The notes: generated by a model from the sequence alone, not told the origin. 42,776 nt of DNA from an uncultured Lachnospiraceae bacterium (GCA_947631955.1 CANRNJ010000019.1:1-42776); one strand, 5' to 3'; positions 1-8,846 are shown, numbered from the stretch's first letter. Translations and numbers: made by a program.

Positions 1-12
1 CTTCTCAATAAA

Positions 13-72
13 ATGCTCCCTTCCAGACAAACAAGCTTTTATTATTTCGCTTGTCTACCTGAAAGGGAGCAT
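13..72 (-). terminator. Long imperfect hairpin after the surface-protein gene
   Basis: Two 24-base arms (13-36 and 49-72) pair at 20 of 24 positions around a 12-base loop. Read on the minus strand the hairpin follows the stop codon at 74-76 at once and is followed by a short T-rich run. This fits an intrinsic terminator of the MMPL/surface-protein operon. The stem is longer than usual, so a small palindromic repeat element is a second possibility. Confidence 0.6.
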
Positions 73-73
73 A

Positions 74-3000
74 TCACTTAGAGCGTGCCGCCCTTTTTGT
101 TTTTATCCGCCTAAGCAGACGGACGATCAAAAACAGCGCGATGATGCCGGCCGCCGCCGCTGCAATGACGATCCAGGGGAACGACTTGTCGGCGATGATG
201 CAGAAGGACTCCTCCGGGCCGGTCATTTCGACCTGAAGGTATTGTCCGCGCACTTTGCTGTCCAGATGGATCCAGCTGCCGTCCACAAGCCCGTATACCT
301 GAACAGTGTTTTCATAGGGGTTGAGGAGCCTGATGGCAAAAGTTTTCTTCGCGTCGATATCGGCGTTTTCCAATGCAACGTCATAAACCGCATACTCGTG
401 CCCGACGGCGTCAACGGGCGGTGTCTGATCGCTTAAAGAAGCGTTTAGGATCGTGTCCTGCGTAAAGGCTTCTTCGACCAGCGCGTAGGGTTTCTGCCAG
501 ACCTCAGCGGTATCGTCTGTCTTTTCCGAACTTTCTACAACAGTGACGATATCTTCATAGCTTCCGTCGATCAGGAGATTGCCGGTCATGATCTGATCGG
601 AATAATCCGGCCAGACGCCATAACAGCCGTCCTTGTCGGGAATCTTGGGGTAATCCAGATCCGCCAGACTGTCGCCGTATTTTACTTCCTGTGTGCCAAG
701 ATAGGTATCTTCCACGCGGTAGGTCACGGTAAGATGCCAGAAATGCGTAGGAAGATATTCCATCGCCAGAAGTTCGTTATAGGTGACCGGTTCGGCAATG
801 CCGACATAGCTGATATCGTTGATTCCGTGTATAAAATCACCGACATAATAATTTCCGGACACGGAGCCGTCGTCTATTGAGGCGGTTTCACCGGCGATCG
901 CGCCGCTTCTGCCGACAGAAGCCTGAACGGATACGATGGCACGGCAGTCTTTCAGCGAGCTGGCGTACCCGGCAATACCGCCGATATCTTTTCCGCCGGA
1001 CACCGAGCAGAGGGAATAACAGCGTCTGATATCGGTAAGGGATTCTCCGGCAATGCCGCCGACATAATCGCCTTCCGTGCTTTCCGCGCTGCCATAACTC
1101 TCGCAGTCCGCGACGATACCGTGTTTCATATAACCGACGATACCGCCTGCGCCGTCTTTTTTGGCAGTAATATAGCCGTTGTTGATACCGTGCGTGATGA
1201 TACATTTGGTTATAAAACGCCGGCCGACCTGATAATCGATGCTGCCCGCCGCGCTGTCTTCCGGGTCTTCTTCGTCAACGGACATGGAACCGGCAATACC
1301 GCCGATGTTGATATCTCCTTTGACGATTCCGTTGTTGGTACAGGAATCGACTCTGCCGGAAGTGATGGAATCGATCTCCGATTCATCCGCCTCTTCATAC
1401 AATTCCTCTATGCTGATATCGTCCGTTTCGGTGAGATGATCTGCCAAAAGATTAAAGACGACGTTCAGCTGATCGTTTACGGCGCGGAGATCCTCATTGA
1501 CCAGATCCGAGTACTGCGAAGCGCTGCCGCTTAGACTCTTCAGGCTGTCGGAGATACCCAACAGCTGGTTATGAAGATCCTCCCGGCTGGAATCGAAGCC
1601 GGAACCAAGAACGGCAAACTGTATATCGGGCTGAGAATTCATATAGCCGATGATACCGTGAATACCGTTATAGGCACTCCGCAGGGAAGTGATCATGTCC
1701 TGAATCCGCTGCGTGGCCTGAGAAATATTATCCGTTATCGTGGTTTCGGCCGTATTTTGAACATAAGGATCCAAAATATTATAAATACTGCTCAATCCGC
1801 TTAAAACAGATGCGGAAGAGGTGGACATCTGTCCGAGGTAGCCGGTCATATCGGATACGCAATTTATCACCGTGTCCTGTTCGTCTGCACTCAATTCATT
1901 CCAGCTGCGGGGTGTGCCGTCCGGCGACATGATCCCGTTGATCGTTTGGATACATTCGTTGATCTGTGCGGAATTGTTCCTAAGATCCTGCATGGATGCG
2001 TTGATGCTTCCGACGGAGGAGTCCAGCGTAGACTGCTGCGTCTGTTTGGAAAAAGTTATTTCCACTTTTATCGGTGAAGATGCAGTATCGACCGAAAACC
2101 GATATTGGCCGGAAATGCCTGTATCGGACGAAACGGGCAGCACAGCCCCGCTGCTGTCTGTCACGACCGGAGCAGAATCCACGAAATAACCTGTATCCGG
2201 CGTTACCGTCAATGTGGCGGTGGATTGATCGACCGTGCAGGACGCATTGCCGCTTAAGTTGGAGTGCAATATTATTTTTACATCGTCTGTGGACGGCTCA
2301 GGATCGAGGTCCATCAGCATGAGCGGATTTAAATTGAGCATCAAAGAGGAATTAAGCGGAGAATCTATCTCTTCTTCGCCGCCGGGCTCGGCTGCGGGCT
2401 CAAGTGGATTAGTTCCCGGTTCCTCTCCGCCGTTGGGATCACCGATGGGCTCAGGAGTTCCGGTCCCCGGTCCTTCGCTGCCGTTGCTGGGATCACCGAT
2501 AGGTTCAGGAGTTCCGGTACCCGGTCCTTCGCCGCCGTTGCTGGGATCACCGGTGGATTCAGGCGAGCCGGTTCCCGATTCGTCCCCGTTGCCGGGATCG
2601 CCGGTGGATTCAAGCGGGCCGGTCCCCGGTCCTTCGCCGCCAGACGGATCGCCTGTGGGCACAAGAGGGCTGCTTGTCGGAAGACCTTCATCCACCAGAG
2701 GCGAAAAGGCGCCGTTCGTTTCTTTAAAGTGAAATTCGGCTTCGACCCTTACATTCTGGGCAGGCATAGTAAAGGAGTACACCGAAGGATCTCCAACCTG
2801 CGAATAATTGATGGCAGAACCGTCCGCGCCGATCACGGATATGGTCTTCAGTTCATAGTCGTCCGAATCCGGTACGGCGGTGATCGTAACCGTGCTGCCT
2901 TCAACCGGCATCAGGGAGTCGGATATCAAATGGCCGCCTACAGTGGAAAGCAGAGAGAGGCGGGTGTAATCCGTTTCATTGTAAGCGTTGTTGTTTAAAG

Positions 3001-4372
3001 AAGCGGAATAATCCAGATTCAACATCAACTGGTTGACTGATTCGGTCAGTAGAGCAAACGAATCTCCGTAAACGGACATGTCGCCCATGATGTCGGGCAA
3101 AAGGTCCATAATATGCTCCATGCGCTGCGTGATAGTCTGCACTTCCTGCACGTTGCTGTCCACAAAATTTGTCAGCTGGCCTGCAACAGCGTTACCGGAA
3201 GCAAGCACGCCATCTCCATACATGTTGAGGTTATCCAGATCGGCCTTCAGAGCGTTTTTGCTGTCCTGCATGTCGTCAATGGTTTTGTTTATCAAATCAT
3301 GCAGTTTGTTGACGGCGTTGCGCAGGGATGCGCCCTCGTCTATTTCAATGTCGGGCTCCATCTGGCCGACGATGCCCCCGATGTCTTTTCTTCCGTAGAC
3401 TTCCCCTTTGTTGGTGCACAAAAGGACGGTTCCGCTCTGTCTGCCCGCAATACCGCCGATATTATAACCGGTATGTTCGTAGCCGACTTTTCCGTTGTTG
3501 CTGCAGCGTTCGATCAGACCGTCAGAGTAACCGGCGATACCGCCGGTGTCTACACCGCTGTAAAGTTCTATGCTGTCGTCGGTGGCCTGAAAACTGAAGA
3601 ACAGACCGGTACCCATTTGGTCATCTTCTTCCACCCATGCGGAGTTTTCGTTGACGTCGGCCTGATTGGTGCAGAACGTGATGACGCCGTGATTGGTGCC
3701 GACGACGCCGCCGGTAGAGTAGTACCCTGTAATACGTCCGTTCACGCTGCATTTGGTGATATTTCCGGATGTTTCGTTGCGTCCGGCGATACCGCCGACG
3801 ATATTTTGGCCGCTTACGACGCCGCTGAAACTGCAGTTTTTGATGGTTCCGTAGTTGATGCCGCAGAGGCCGCCGATACATTCCTTTTCATTGACCGCCT
3901 GAATGTTGCCTTTCAGCGTCAGATTTTGAACCACGCCGCCTTCGCGGATATACCGGAACAATCCCGCGACATAGCCTTGGCCGTCAGGACGGAAGCCTTG
4001 GATCGTATGTCCTTGGCCGTCAAACGTGCCCGCAAAGACAGGGATCATATCAAGCGGTAAGCCTGTCAAGTCTATGTCCTGTTCCAGTACGATGATCTTG
4101 CCTGCGGACCAAGAGTCCAGATAACATTTTTGGGCAAAATTCAGAAATTCTTCCGGAGTGTTGATATAAATGTATTCCGCAGGCTGGGACGAAAGGGCGT
4201 CCTGTGTTTCCGAATCCTGCGTTGAATCTTCCTCTGCCGTCGTTTCTTCTTCTGCTGTTGAGTCTTCCGCGGCCGAGTCTGTGTCCGGCGCGGCAAGCGC
4301 CGGTATTGAGGGCGTTGTATGTATGATCAGTGTAACGGCCAATGCCAGTGACAGGAATTTAATTTTCCGCAT
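74..4372 (-). CDS. Large GLUG-repeat surface protein with internal coiled-coil segments and a C-terminal membrane anchor
   Basis: This 1432-residue protein is probably secreted and membrane-anchored. It has a signal peptide (residues 1-28, ending in ALAA) and an acidic Glu/Thr/Ser stretch (29-60). GLUG-type repeats with GGIAG/GGIVG cores follow at about 70-340, then a helical segment at about 345-455, a beta-type repeat domain at about 480-550, and five Gly/Pro/Glu-rich repeats at about 573-660. A second beta domain (about 695-780), a second long helical segment (about 785-1000) and a second GLUG block (about 1010-1190) come next. A membrane helix near 1405-1422 and a Lys/Arg tail end the protein; no LPXTG motif is seen. 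Its start overlaps the MMPL gene by 14 bp, so the two are almost certainly co-translated. GLUG repeats are known from secreted and adhesin-like proteins. A role as extracytoplasmic partner of the MMPL exporter is inference from gene order and architecture. Confidence 0.85.
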   Translation of the reverse strand: MRKIKFLSLALAVTLIIHTTPSIPALAAPDTDSAAEDSTAEEETTAEEDSTQDSETQDALSSQPAEYIYINTPEEFLNFAQKCYLDSWSAGKIIVLEQDIDLTGLPLDMIPVFAGTFDGQGHTIQGFRPDGQGYVAGLFRYIREGGVVQNLTLKGNIQAVNEKECIGGLCGINYGTIKNCSFSGVVSGQNIVGGIAGRNETSGNITKCSVNGRITGYYSTGGVVGTNHGVITFCTNQADVNENSAWVEEDDQMGTGLFFSFQATDDSIELYSGVDTGGIAGYSDGLIERCSNNGKVGYEHTGYNIGGIAGRQSGTVLLCTNKGEVYGRKDIGGIVGQMEPDIEIDEGASLRNAVNKLHDLINKTIDDMQDSKNALKADLDNLNMYGDGVLASGNAVAGQLTNFVDSNVQEVQTITQRMEHIMDLLPDIMGDMSVYGDSFALLTESVNQLMLNLDYSASLNNNAYNETDYTRLSLLSTVGGHLISDSLMPVEGSTVTITAVPDSDDYELKTISVIGADGSAINYSQVGDPSVYSFTMPAQNVRVEAEFHFKETNGAFSPLVDEGLPTSSPLVPTGDPSGGEGPGTGPLESTGDPGNGDESGTGSPESTGDPSNGGEGPGTGTPEPIGDPSNGSEGPGTGTPEPIGDPNGGEEPGTNPLEPAAEPGGEEEIDSPLNSSLMLNLNPLMLMDLDPEPSTDDVKIILHSNLSGNASCTVDQSTATLTVTPDTGYFVDSAPVVTDSSGAVLPVSSDTGISGQYRFSVDTASSPIKVEITFSKQTQQSTLDSSVGSINASMQDLRNNSAQINECIQTINGIMSPDGTPRSWNELSADEQDTVINCVSDMTGYLGQMSTSSASVLSGLSSIYNILDPYVQNTAETTITDNISQATQRIQDMITSLRSAYNGIHGIIGYMNSQPDIQFAVLGSGFDSSREDLHNQLLGISDSLKSLSGSASQYSDLVNEDLRAVNDQLNVVFNLLADHLTETDDISIEELYEEADESEIDSITSGRVDSCTNNGIVKGDINIGGIAGSMSVDEEDPEDSAAGSIDYQVGRRFITKCIITHGINNGYITAKKDGAGGIVGYMKHGIVADCESYGSAESTEGDYVGGIAGESLTDIRRCYSLCSVSGGKDIGGIAGYASSLKDCRAIVSVQASVGRSGAIAGETASIDDGSVSGNYYVGDFIHGINDISYVGIAEPVTYNELLAMEYLPTHFWHLTVTYRVEDTYLGTQEVKYGDSLADLDYPKIPDKDGCYGVWPDYSDQIMTGNLLIDGSYEDIVTVVESSEKTDDTAEVWQKPYALVEEAFTQDTILNASLSDQTPPVDAVGHEYAVYDVALENADIDAKKTFAIRLLNPYENTVQVYGLVDGSWIHLDSKVRGQYLQVEMTGPEESFCIIADKSFPWIVIAAAAAGIIALFLIVRLLRRIKTKRAARSK
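2393..2656 (-). repeat. Five 51-54 bp tandem repeats coding a Gly/Pro/Glu-rich linker
   Basis: Five units of 17-18 residues, each built on GDP...GTG...PE(S/P), lie in frame in the middle of the surface protein. The two central units are nearly identical, as expected of a length-variable minisatellite. The linker joins two beta-type domains. Confidence 0.8.
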
Positions 4373-6863
4373 CGTTCCCGTCCTCCTTTTCCTGTTGTTC
4401 CTGAAGAAGCAATGTTTTCAGATCCTCTCCGTTATCGTCCTTCGGTTCAAGCCGGCCCATGTTGACCAGAAGATTGGCATCTCCCCGGATAAATCCGTGC
4501 ATCTCGCCGATGATCGTTCCGTTGACCTGTCCCTGTATCATGCCGTCCACGCGCATCAGTCCGGAAACTCTTTCCAGTTTGAGCGGCATGGAAACGGCGA
4601 ACGAAGTTTTGTCAATGATATGCTCGCCTAAAAGCAGTATCTGGGGCAGCACGAACATAACGATGATAATGGAAATGATGGTGCCGCGTCCAAGGCACTG
4701 TCCGATACCGCAGATCGCGCCGTCGGAGGACATCATGCCGATGAAAATACCCGCCAGCGCCAACATGGAGCCGGACGTAACGATCGTCGGGAAAGCAAAG
4801 TTCATGGTTTCGATGATCGCGTCTTTCTTGGGCATTTTATCTTTCAGTTCCATGAAGCGGCTGGATATGACGATGGCGTAGTCGATATTGGCGCCCATCT
4901 GAATGGAACTGACGATCAGGTAACTCATGAAGAACAGGTTCTTTCCCTGTATCGTGGGGAAGGAGAAGTTGACCCAGATCGCTCCCTGTATGATCATGAT
5001 CAGCAGCACCGGCATACCCGCAGACATAAAGGTGAACAGCAGAACGACAAGTACTGCAAGGATGGAAACCACGTTGACGACCAGATTATCCGTCTGGAAA
5101 GTTTTGTACAGGTCATATTGGCTGGTTGCCTCACCCGGAATCAGGATCGTGCCTTCATAATACTTATTGGCGATCTCGTGCATTTTGTCAAGGAAAGCAA
5201 ACGTTTCGTCACCTTCTTCGGGCAGGTTCAGATAAATCAGCATACGGCTGTAATCCGTGCCCTGAAGCTGGTCGAGTGCGATCTGCATCTGCGTATGCGC
5301 ATCTTCCAGCGTGTCCATCAGGTCGTCTTCCAGAGTGACATATCCTTCGTCTACCTCGTCGTAGAGAAACATGATCATATCGATCAGCGGCACGCTGTAG
5401 GAAGACAGGCCGTTGACGATCTTGGCATAATTTTCATCGTTGACGGCGTAGGTCATATAAAGCAGCTCCGCCACCTCATAGTCCAGTTCCAGAAGTTCCG
5501 AAAATTCTCTGGCGGTCAGTTTATCCGTCAGCATATAGCCGTCCATGGCCTCGGTATTGGAAAGCCCCAGTGTGCTTTTCACTTCGGGATGCGATTCCAG
5601 TTCTTTCAAGAGCGCTTTTTCTTTCTCATAATTACCCGCGGGTACAATGAGGGCGACCATATTGGATGCGCCGAAGCTTTCCTCTATCAATTCATCGACC
5701 ACCATCGCATCACTCTTGACGGACGTTTCCAACATGGAATATCCGTACACATAAGGGCATTTGGAAGATACCAGATATGCGGCCACGATCAGGACGACGA
5801 ACAGGGGCGGCATCAGGTGTCTGGTCCTGTATGCAAATTTTCCCACAAAAGGGATCTTGGGAATGAAACTCTTGTGATAAGTCTTATCCATCGCCCGCCC
5901 GAAGAGCATGATCAGCCCCGGCATAAGCAGAAATACTGCAAGAAGACTCAGCAGGATGGCGCGGATCAGGCAGAGCGCCATGTCGCGGCCGATACCGTAC
6001 TGCATAAAGATCATGGCGATCAGACCGCCGATGGTGGTCAGGGAACTGGAAGAGATCTCAGGGATCGCTTTGCTCAGTGCCACAATGTCCGCTTCTCTGA
6101 TGGGAAGCGTCTTATGCTCTTCCTTGAATCGGTTGCAGAATATGACTGCGTAGTCGATGGAGAGAGCGAGCTGCAGAACGATCGTTACCGAGTTGGATAC
6201 AAAGGAGATCGTCCCCATCAGGAAGTTGGTGCCTTTGGTGATAAGCGCCGCCGCGATAAATGTCAAAAGCAGCACGGGGACCTCGGCCCATGTCTGAGAG
6301 GTAAGCAGCAGCACGGTTACGACCACGATAGCGACAAGCACGCTGATGACCTGCATTTCGCTAGCGATCTCCTCAGCGGAAGCGTCACCCATGCTTGTGG
6401 ATACATAGAGGTCGTATCCGGACAACATTTCTTTGACGGCGTCGAGAGCTTCCAGCGCCCGGTCGTCCGTTTCCTCATAAGCAAACGTAATATCATATAG
6501 TGCGGAAAAATTATTGTAATGTTCTGAAGAATTGTCGAAATCCAACATGATAACGGAGTCCATAGCTTCGATCTCCTCCGAGATCTCCTCCGCTTTTTCA
6601 TAAGGGATATTAATGACCATTACCTTGGCGGTTCCGTATGTAATGAACTGTTCCTCCATCCGGTCCAGTCCCTGATGTGTTTCCGTGCTGTCAGGCAGAT
6701 AGGCGGACATGGAATTTTCCACCTCTACCCAGTTCATAGATACGATTGAAAAGATCAACGCTATGCCGAATAGCAAAAAGAACAAATTACGTCTGTCCAC
6801 GATAAAGGTAGCCACCTTTACCATAAATCCGGCATTTTCCTGTTTATCGTTTGGATTCTCCAC
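4359..6863 (-). CDS. MMPL/RND-superfamily transporter
   Basis: Proton-driven exporter of the MMPL (RND superfamily) type, 834 residues. Two homologous halves each have one membrane helix, an extracytoplasmic domain (about 45-170 and 375-590) and five more helices. Both halves carry the Asp-Tyr pair used for proton relay in this family (SIDYA with D237/Y238, NIDYA with D661/Y662). The start is taken as the GTG at 6861-6863, preceded by AAAGGAG at 8 bases; an upstream in-frame ATG at 6980 would add 39 residues that read through the promoter. The C-terminal tail (about 767-800) has a regular glycine pattern with alternating hydrophobic residues, resembling bactofilin-like beta-helix turns. It is the first gene of a two-gene operon with the surface protein and is divergent from a TetR gene, the usual setting of a ligand-regulated exporter. 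Substrate unknown; lipids or hydrophobic compounds are typical of the family. Confidence 0.9.
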   Translation of the reverse strand: MENPNDKQENAGFMVKVATFIVDRRNLFFLLFGIALIFSIVSMNWVEVENSMSAYLPDSTETHQGLDRMEEQFITYGTAKVMVINIPYEKAEEISEEIEAMDSVIMLDFDNSSEHYNNFSALYDITFAYEETDDRALEALDAVKEMLSGYDLYVSTSMGDASAEEIASEMQVISVLVAIVVVTVLLLTSQTWAEVPVLLLTFIAAALITKGTNFLMGTISFVSNSVTIVLQLALSIDYAVIFCNRFKEEHKTLPIREADIVALSKAIPEISSSSLTTIGGLIAMIFMQYGIGRDMALCLIRAILLSLLAVFLLMPGLIMLFGRAMDKTYHKSFIPKIPFVGKFAYRTRHLMPPLFVVLIVAAYLVSSKCPYVYGYSMLETSVKSDAMVVDELIEESFGASNMVALIVPAGNYEKEKALLKELESHPEVKSTLGLSNTEAMDGYMLTDKLTAREFSELLELDYEVAELLYMTYAVNDENYAKIVNGLSSYSVPLIDMIMFLYDEVDEGYVTLEDDLMDTLEDAHTQMQIALDQLQGTDYSRMLIYLNLPEEGDETFAFLDKMHEIANKYYEGTILIPGEATSQYDLYKTFQTDNLVVNVVSILAVLVVLLFTFMSAGMPVLLIMIIQGAIWVNFSFPTIQGKNLFFMSYLIVSSIQMGANIDYAIVISSRFMELKDKMPKKDAIIETMNFAFPTIVTSGSMLALAGIFIGMMSSDGAICGIGQCLGRGTIISIIIVMFVLPQILLLGEHIIDKTSFAVSMPLKLERVSGLMRVDGMIQGQVNGTIIGEMHGFIRGDANLLVNMGRLEPKDDNGEDLKTLLLQEQQEKEDGNDAEN

Positions 6864-6915
6864 GCAGTTCACTCCTTTATCTGCCGTCTGCGGCAGTAAT
6901 TTTGTTACGTCAGCT

Positions 6916-6944
6916 ATTATAATACGAGTCCTATTTGGGTACAA
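6916..6944 (-). promoter_or_regulatory. Promoter of the MMPL operon
   Basis: On the minus strand TTGTAC (6939-6944) and TATAAT (6916-6921) are separated by 17 bases, a near-consensus sigma-A promoter. The expected start is near 6909, about 46 bases before the GTG start of the transporter. Confidence 0.7.
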
Positions 6945-6979
6945 TAAACATATTTTGTACATGTGTTTAATTTTAAACA
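6939..6979. promoter_or_regulatory. Candidate TetR operators between divergent promoters
   Basis: Two inverted repeats are visible. GTACAA (6939-6944) and TTGTAC (6955-6960) flank 10 bases, and the left arm coincides with the -35 box of the MMPL promoter. TGTTTAA and TTAAACA form a perfect 7-2-7 palindrome at 6964-6979. TetR-family dimers bind such palindromes, so repression of the transporter by the neighbouring regulator is likely, but binding is inferred. Confidence 0.5.
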
Positions 6980-6984
6980 AGCCG

Positions 6985-7013
6985 TTGCATTATGTCGGAG
7001 ATTCGGGTATAAA
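6985..7013 (+). promoter_or_regulatory. Promoter of the TetR-family gene
   Basis: TTGCAT (6985-6990) and TATAAA (7008-7013) are 17 bases apart. The predicted start is near 7020, giving a leader of about 60 bases that contains GGAG before the ATG at 7081. Confidence 0.6.
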
Positions 7014-7080
7014 ATATATATAACCATTATATATAGTAGAAAATACACGCGGAAAAATATATGTAAAGAAGGAGAACGAT

Positions 7081-7644
7081 ATGCCTCATAAGACCAAATA
7101 CCGCAGTTCCATCCGGTCCAAGAAAATGATCCAAGATGCTTTTATAGAGCTGCTCCGGAGCAGATCGGCGGATCGGATCACGGTGACGGACATTGCGCAG
7201 AAAGCAGGATTGAACAGGGGAACGTTTTATGCGCACTATGCGGATATCAATGCGTTGGTACAAAGCATCGAGGATACCATTACGGACAGTCTGTATCAGG
7301 TATTTTCGGAGGTCCAGTATCCCCGGCTGCTCAAGGATCCGCTGCCGATGTTCCTGAAGGTTTCCGACTATCTGGAGCAGAATAAAGAATTGATCGCCGC
7401 GCTTATGGAGTCGCGTATGACCAATCCTTTTATCGAACATCTTCCGGGGATGATCGCCAGACATCTGGCATCTTCCGATGATATTGACGAGCGGGATAAA
7501 GACAGCGCATCTTTTCAGGAACGCTGTTATTTCTATGCGGGCGGCGCGGGGTGTCTGTATATGGCATGGTTCCGGGGAATGGTGGGCGGCAGCCTTACGG
7601 ATGTGGCACACAGGCTTGCGGCGATCGTGAAGCGGGGGTATTAG
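7081..7644 (+). CDS. TetR/AcrR-family transcriptional regulator
   Basis: A 187-residue protein of normal length for the family. The N-terminal helix-turn-helix domain (about residues 10-56) contains the typical ITVTDIAQKAGLNRGTFYAHY stretch, here matched by eye, with the rest forming a ligand-binding and dimerisation domain. It is divergent from the MMPL transporter operon, 217 bp apart start to start, with palindromes in between. The standard model is that it represses the transporter until an effector binds. The start has a clear GGAG ribosome site 7-8 bases upstream. The effector cannot be read from sequence. Confidence 0.9.
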   Translation: MPHKTKYRSSIRSKKMIQDAFIELLRSRSADRITVTDIAQKAGLNRGTFYAHYADINALVQSIEDTITDSLYQVFSEVQYPRLLKDPLPMFLKVSDYLEQNKELIAALMESRMTNPFIEHLPGMIARHLASSDDIDERDKDSASFQERCYFYAGGAGCLYMAWFRGMVGGSLTDVAHRLAAIVKRGY

Positions 7645-7671
7645 GATCCGGTGGATCTTTCCGTAAAAAAA

Positions 7672-7694
7672 GCGCGGGAGGTTTTCTCCCGCGC
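7672..7694. terminator. Bidirectional intrinsic terminator
   Basis: A perfect 9-bp GC-rich stem (7672-7680 with 7686-7694) and a 5-base loop lies between two converging genes. A run of A precedes it and a T-rich stretch follows, so it can stop both the TetR gene and the rubrerythrin gene. Confidence 0.8.
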
Positions 7695-7741
7695 CGTTTC
7701 GTTCTTAATGTCTGTCAGACTATATCAGACCGTGCTTCCGA

Positions 7742-8281
7742 TCAGCCAAAGTATCTCTTTAAAAGACCCTCGAACGCCTTGCCGTGTCTTGCCTCGTCGC
7801 GCGCCATCTCGTGAACGGTGTCGTGGATCGCATCCAGATTAGCGGCTTTCGCACGTTTAGCAAGATCGAATTTGCCTGCGGTGGCGCCGTTCTCGGCCTC
7901 GACTCTCATCTCCAGATTCTTCTTGGTGGAGTCCGTTACGACTTCGCCCAGCAATTCCGCGAACTTAGCGGCGTGCTCTGCCTCTTCCCAAGCAGCTTTC
8001 TCCCAGTACAGACCGATCTCCGGATAGCCTTCTCTGTGAGCGACTCTTGCCATGGCAAGGTACATACCTACTTCTGTGCACTCTCCGTTGAAGTTTGCGC
8101 GGAGATCAGCCAGAATATCCTCGCTTACGCCTTTTGCAACTCCTACGACATGCTCCGCAGCCCATTCTCTCTCTCCGCCCTGAGCCGTGAATTTCTCAGC
8201 GGGCGCATTACATACCGGACATTTTTCCGGTGCAGAATCTCCCTCATGTACATAACCGCATACCTGACATACATACTTCAT
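7742..8281 (-). CDS. rbr: Reverse-type rubrerythrin (peroxide reductase)
   Basis: A 179-residue non-haem iron protein that reduces hydrogen peroxide in anaerobes. The rubredoxin domain is N-terminal (residues 1-35, with CQVCG and CPVCN iron ligands), and the ferritin-like diiron domain follows (about 40-178, with Glu and EEAEH / DEARH helices). This order is the reverse of classical rubrerythrin and matches clostridial reverse rubrerythrins, which in Clostridium acetobutylicum are controlled by PerR. It lies 67 bp downstream of the perR-like gene on the same strand, with AAGGAG before its start, so co-transcription or shared peroxide control is likely. Cytoplasmic. Confidence 0.93.
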   Translation of the reverse strand: MKYVCQVCGYVHEGDSAPEKCPVCNAPAEKFTAQGGEREWAAEHVVGVAKGVSEDILADLRANFNGECTEVGMYLAMARVAHREGYPEIGLYWEKAAWEEAEHAAKFAELLGEVVTDSTKKNLEMRVEAENGATAGKFDLAKRAKAANLDAIHDTVHEMARDEARHGKAFEGLLKRYFG

Positions 8282-8348
8282 AATTACAATCTCCTTTTCT
8301 CTTGATATTATTTATATTGTAAGACCATGTCCGTTGATCGGACCTGCC

Positions 8349-8777
8349 TTAACAGCCGGTGTGAAAATCGTGCGGTGCAGATCGATACGACTCTCTGCCT
8401 TGACAGCATTTCGCACAGATTCCGTAAAAATAGGTAACGCAGCCTTGTATCTCGCCGTCGTACCGGATGTCTGCGTTCTCCATGATGCGGCCAAGTCCGT
8501 CCGCCTGTGCATCCGATACGCTGCCGCACTTCGTACAGACCACATGATAATGTTCGGATGTGTCCGCATCGTAGTGGTCCACGCCGTCCCCCAGACGCAG
8601 ACGTCTGATCTCTCCAAGGTCCGACAACAGCGAAAGGTTGCGGTATACGGTACCTAAGCTTATGCTAGGGTATTCCTGCCGGACGTTTGCGTACACGACG
8701 TCAGCAGTAGGATGATCTTTACGGGTTGCCAAAAAATCTTTGATAACCTGTCTTTGTCGGCTATATTTGTGTGTCAT
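8349..8777 (-). CDS. perR: PerR-type peroxide regulator of the Fur family
   Basis: Fur-family DNA-binding repressor, 142 residues. A winged-helix domain (about 1-80, with SLGTVYRNLSLLSDLGEI) is followed by a dimerisation domain. Two CxxC pairs (CTKC and CAKC) form the structural zinc site. The metal-sensing residues match PerR rather than Fur, with an Asp in HYDAD, the SEHYH pair of His and an Asp in GSVSD, equivalent to D85, H91, H93 and D104 of Bacillus PerR. It is the first gene before rubrerythrin, an enzyme expected in its regulon. Its own promoter is followed by a PerR-box-like palindrome, so autoregulation is likely. The ribosome site (GGGA) is weak. Confidence 0.88.
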   Translation of the reverse strand: MTHKYSRQRQVIKDFLATRKDHPTADVVYANVRQEYPSISLGTVYRNLSLLSDLGEIRRLRLGDGVDHYDADTSEHYHVVCTKCGSVSDAQADGLGRIMENADIRYDGEIQGCVTYFYGICAKCCQGRESYRSAPHDFHTGC

Positions 8778-8793
8778 TTTATTTTCCCAAAAT

Positions 8794-8846
8794 CAGTAAT
8801 AATTACTATTTTTATTTAATATATCAAAAAAATATGGAACAGTCAA
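8794..8846 (-). promoter_or_regulatory. perR promoter with PerR/Fur-box-like palindrome
   Basis: On the minus strand TTGACT (8841-8846) and TATATT (8818-8823) are 17 bases apart. AGTAATNATTACT, a perfect 6-1-6 palindrome, covers 8795-8807, right after the expected transcription start. It shares the 7-1-7 form and TAATNATTA core of the Bacillus Per box (TTATAATNATTATAA). Confidence 0.65.

Noticed and set aside
3113..4060. A 315-residue plus-strand frame opposite the surface-protein gene
   Set aside because: Shadow of the repetitive GLUG codons; no start site or domain.
5118..6500. A 460-residue plus-strand frame inside the MMPL gene
   Set aside because: It is rich in His, Arg and Gln like typical antisense shadows, shows no membrane helices or domain, and the MMPL reading is clear.
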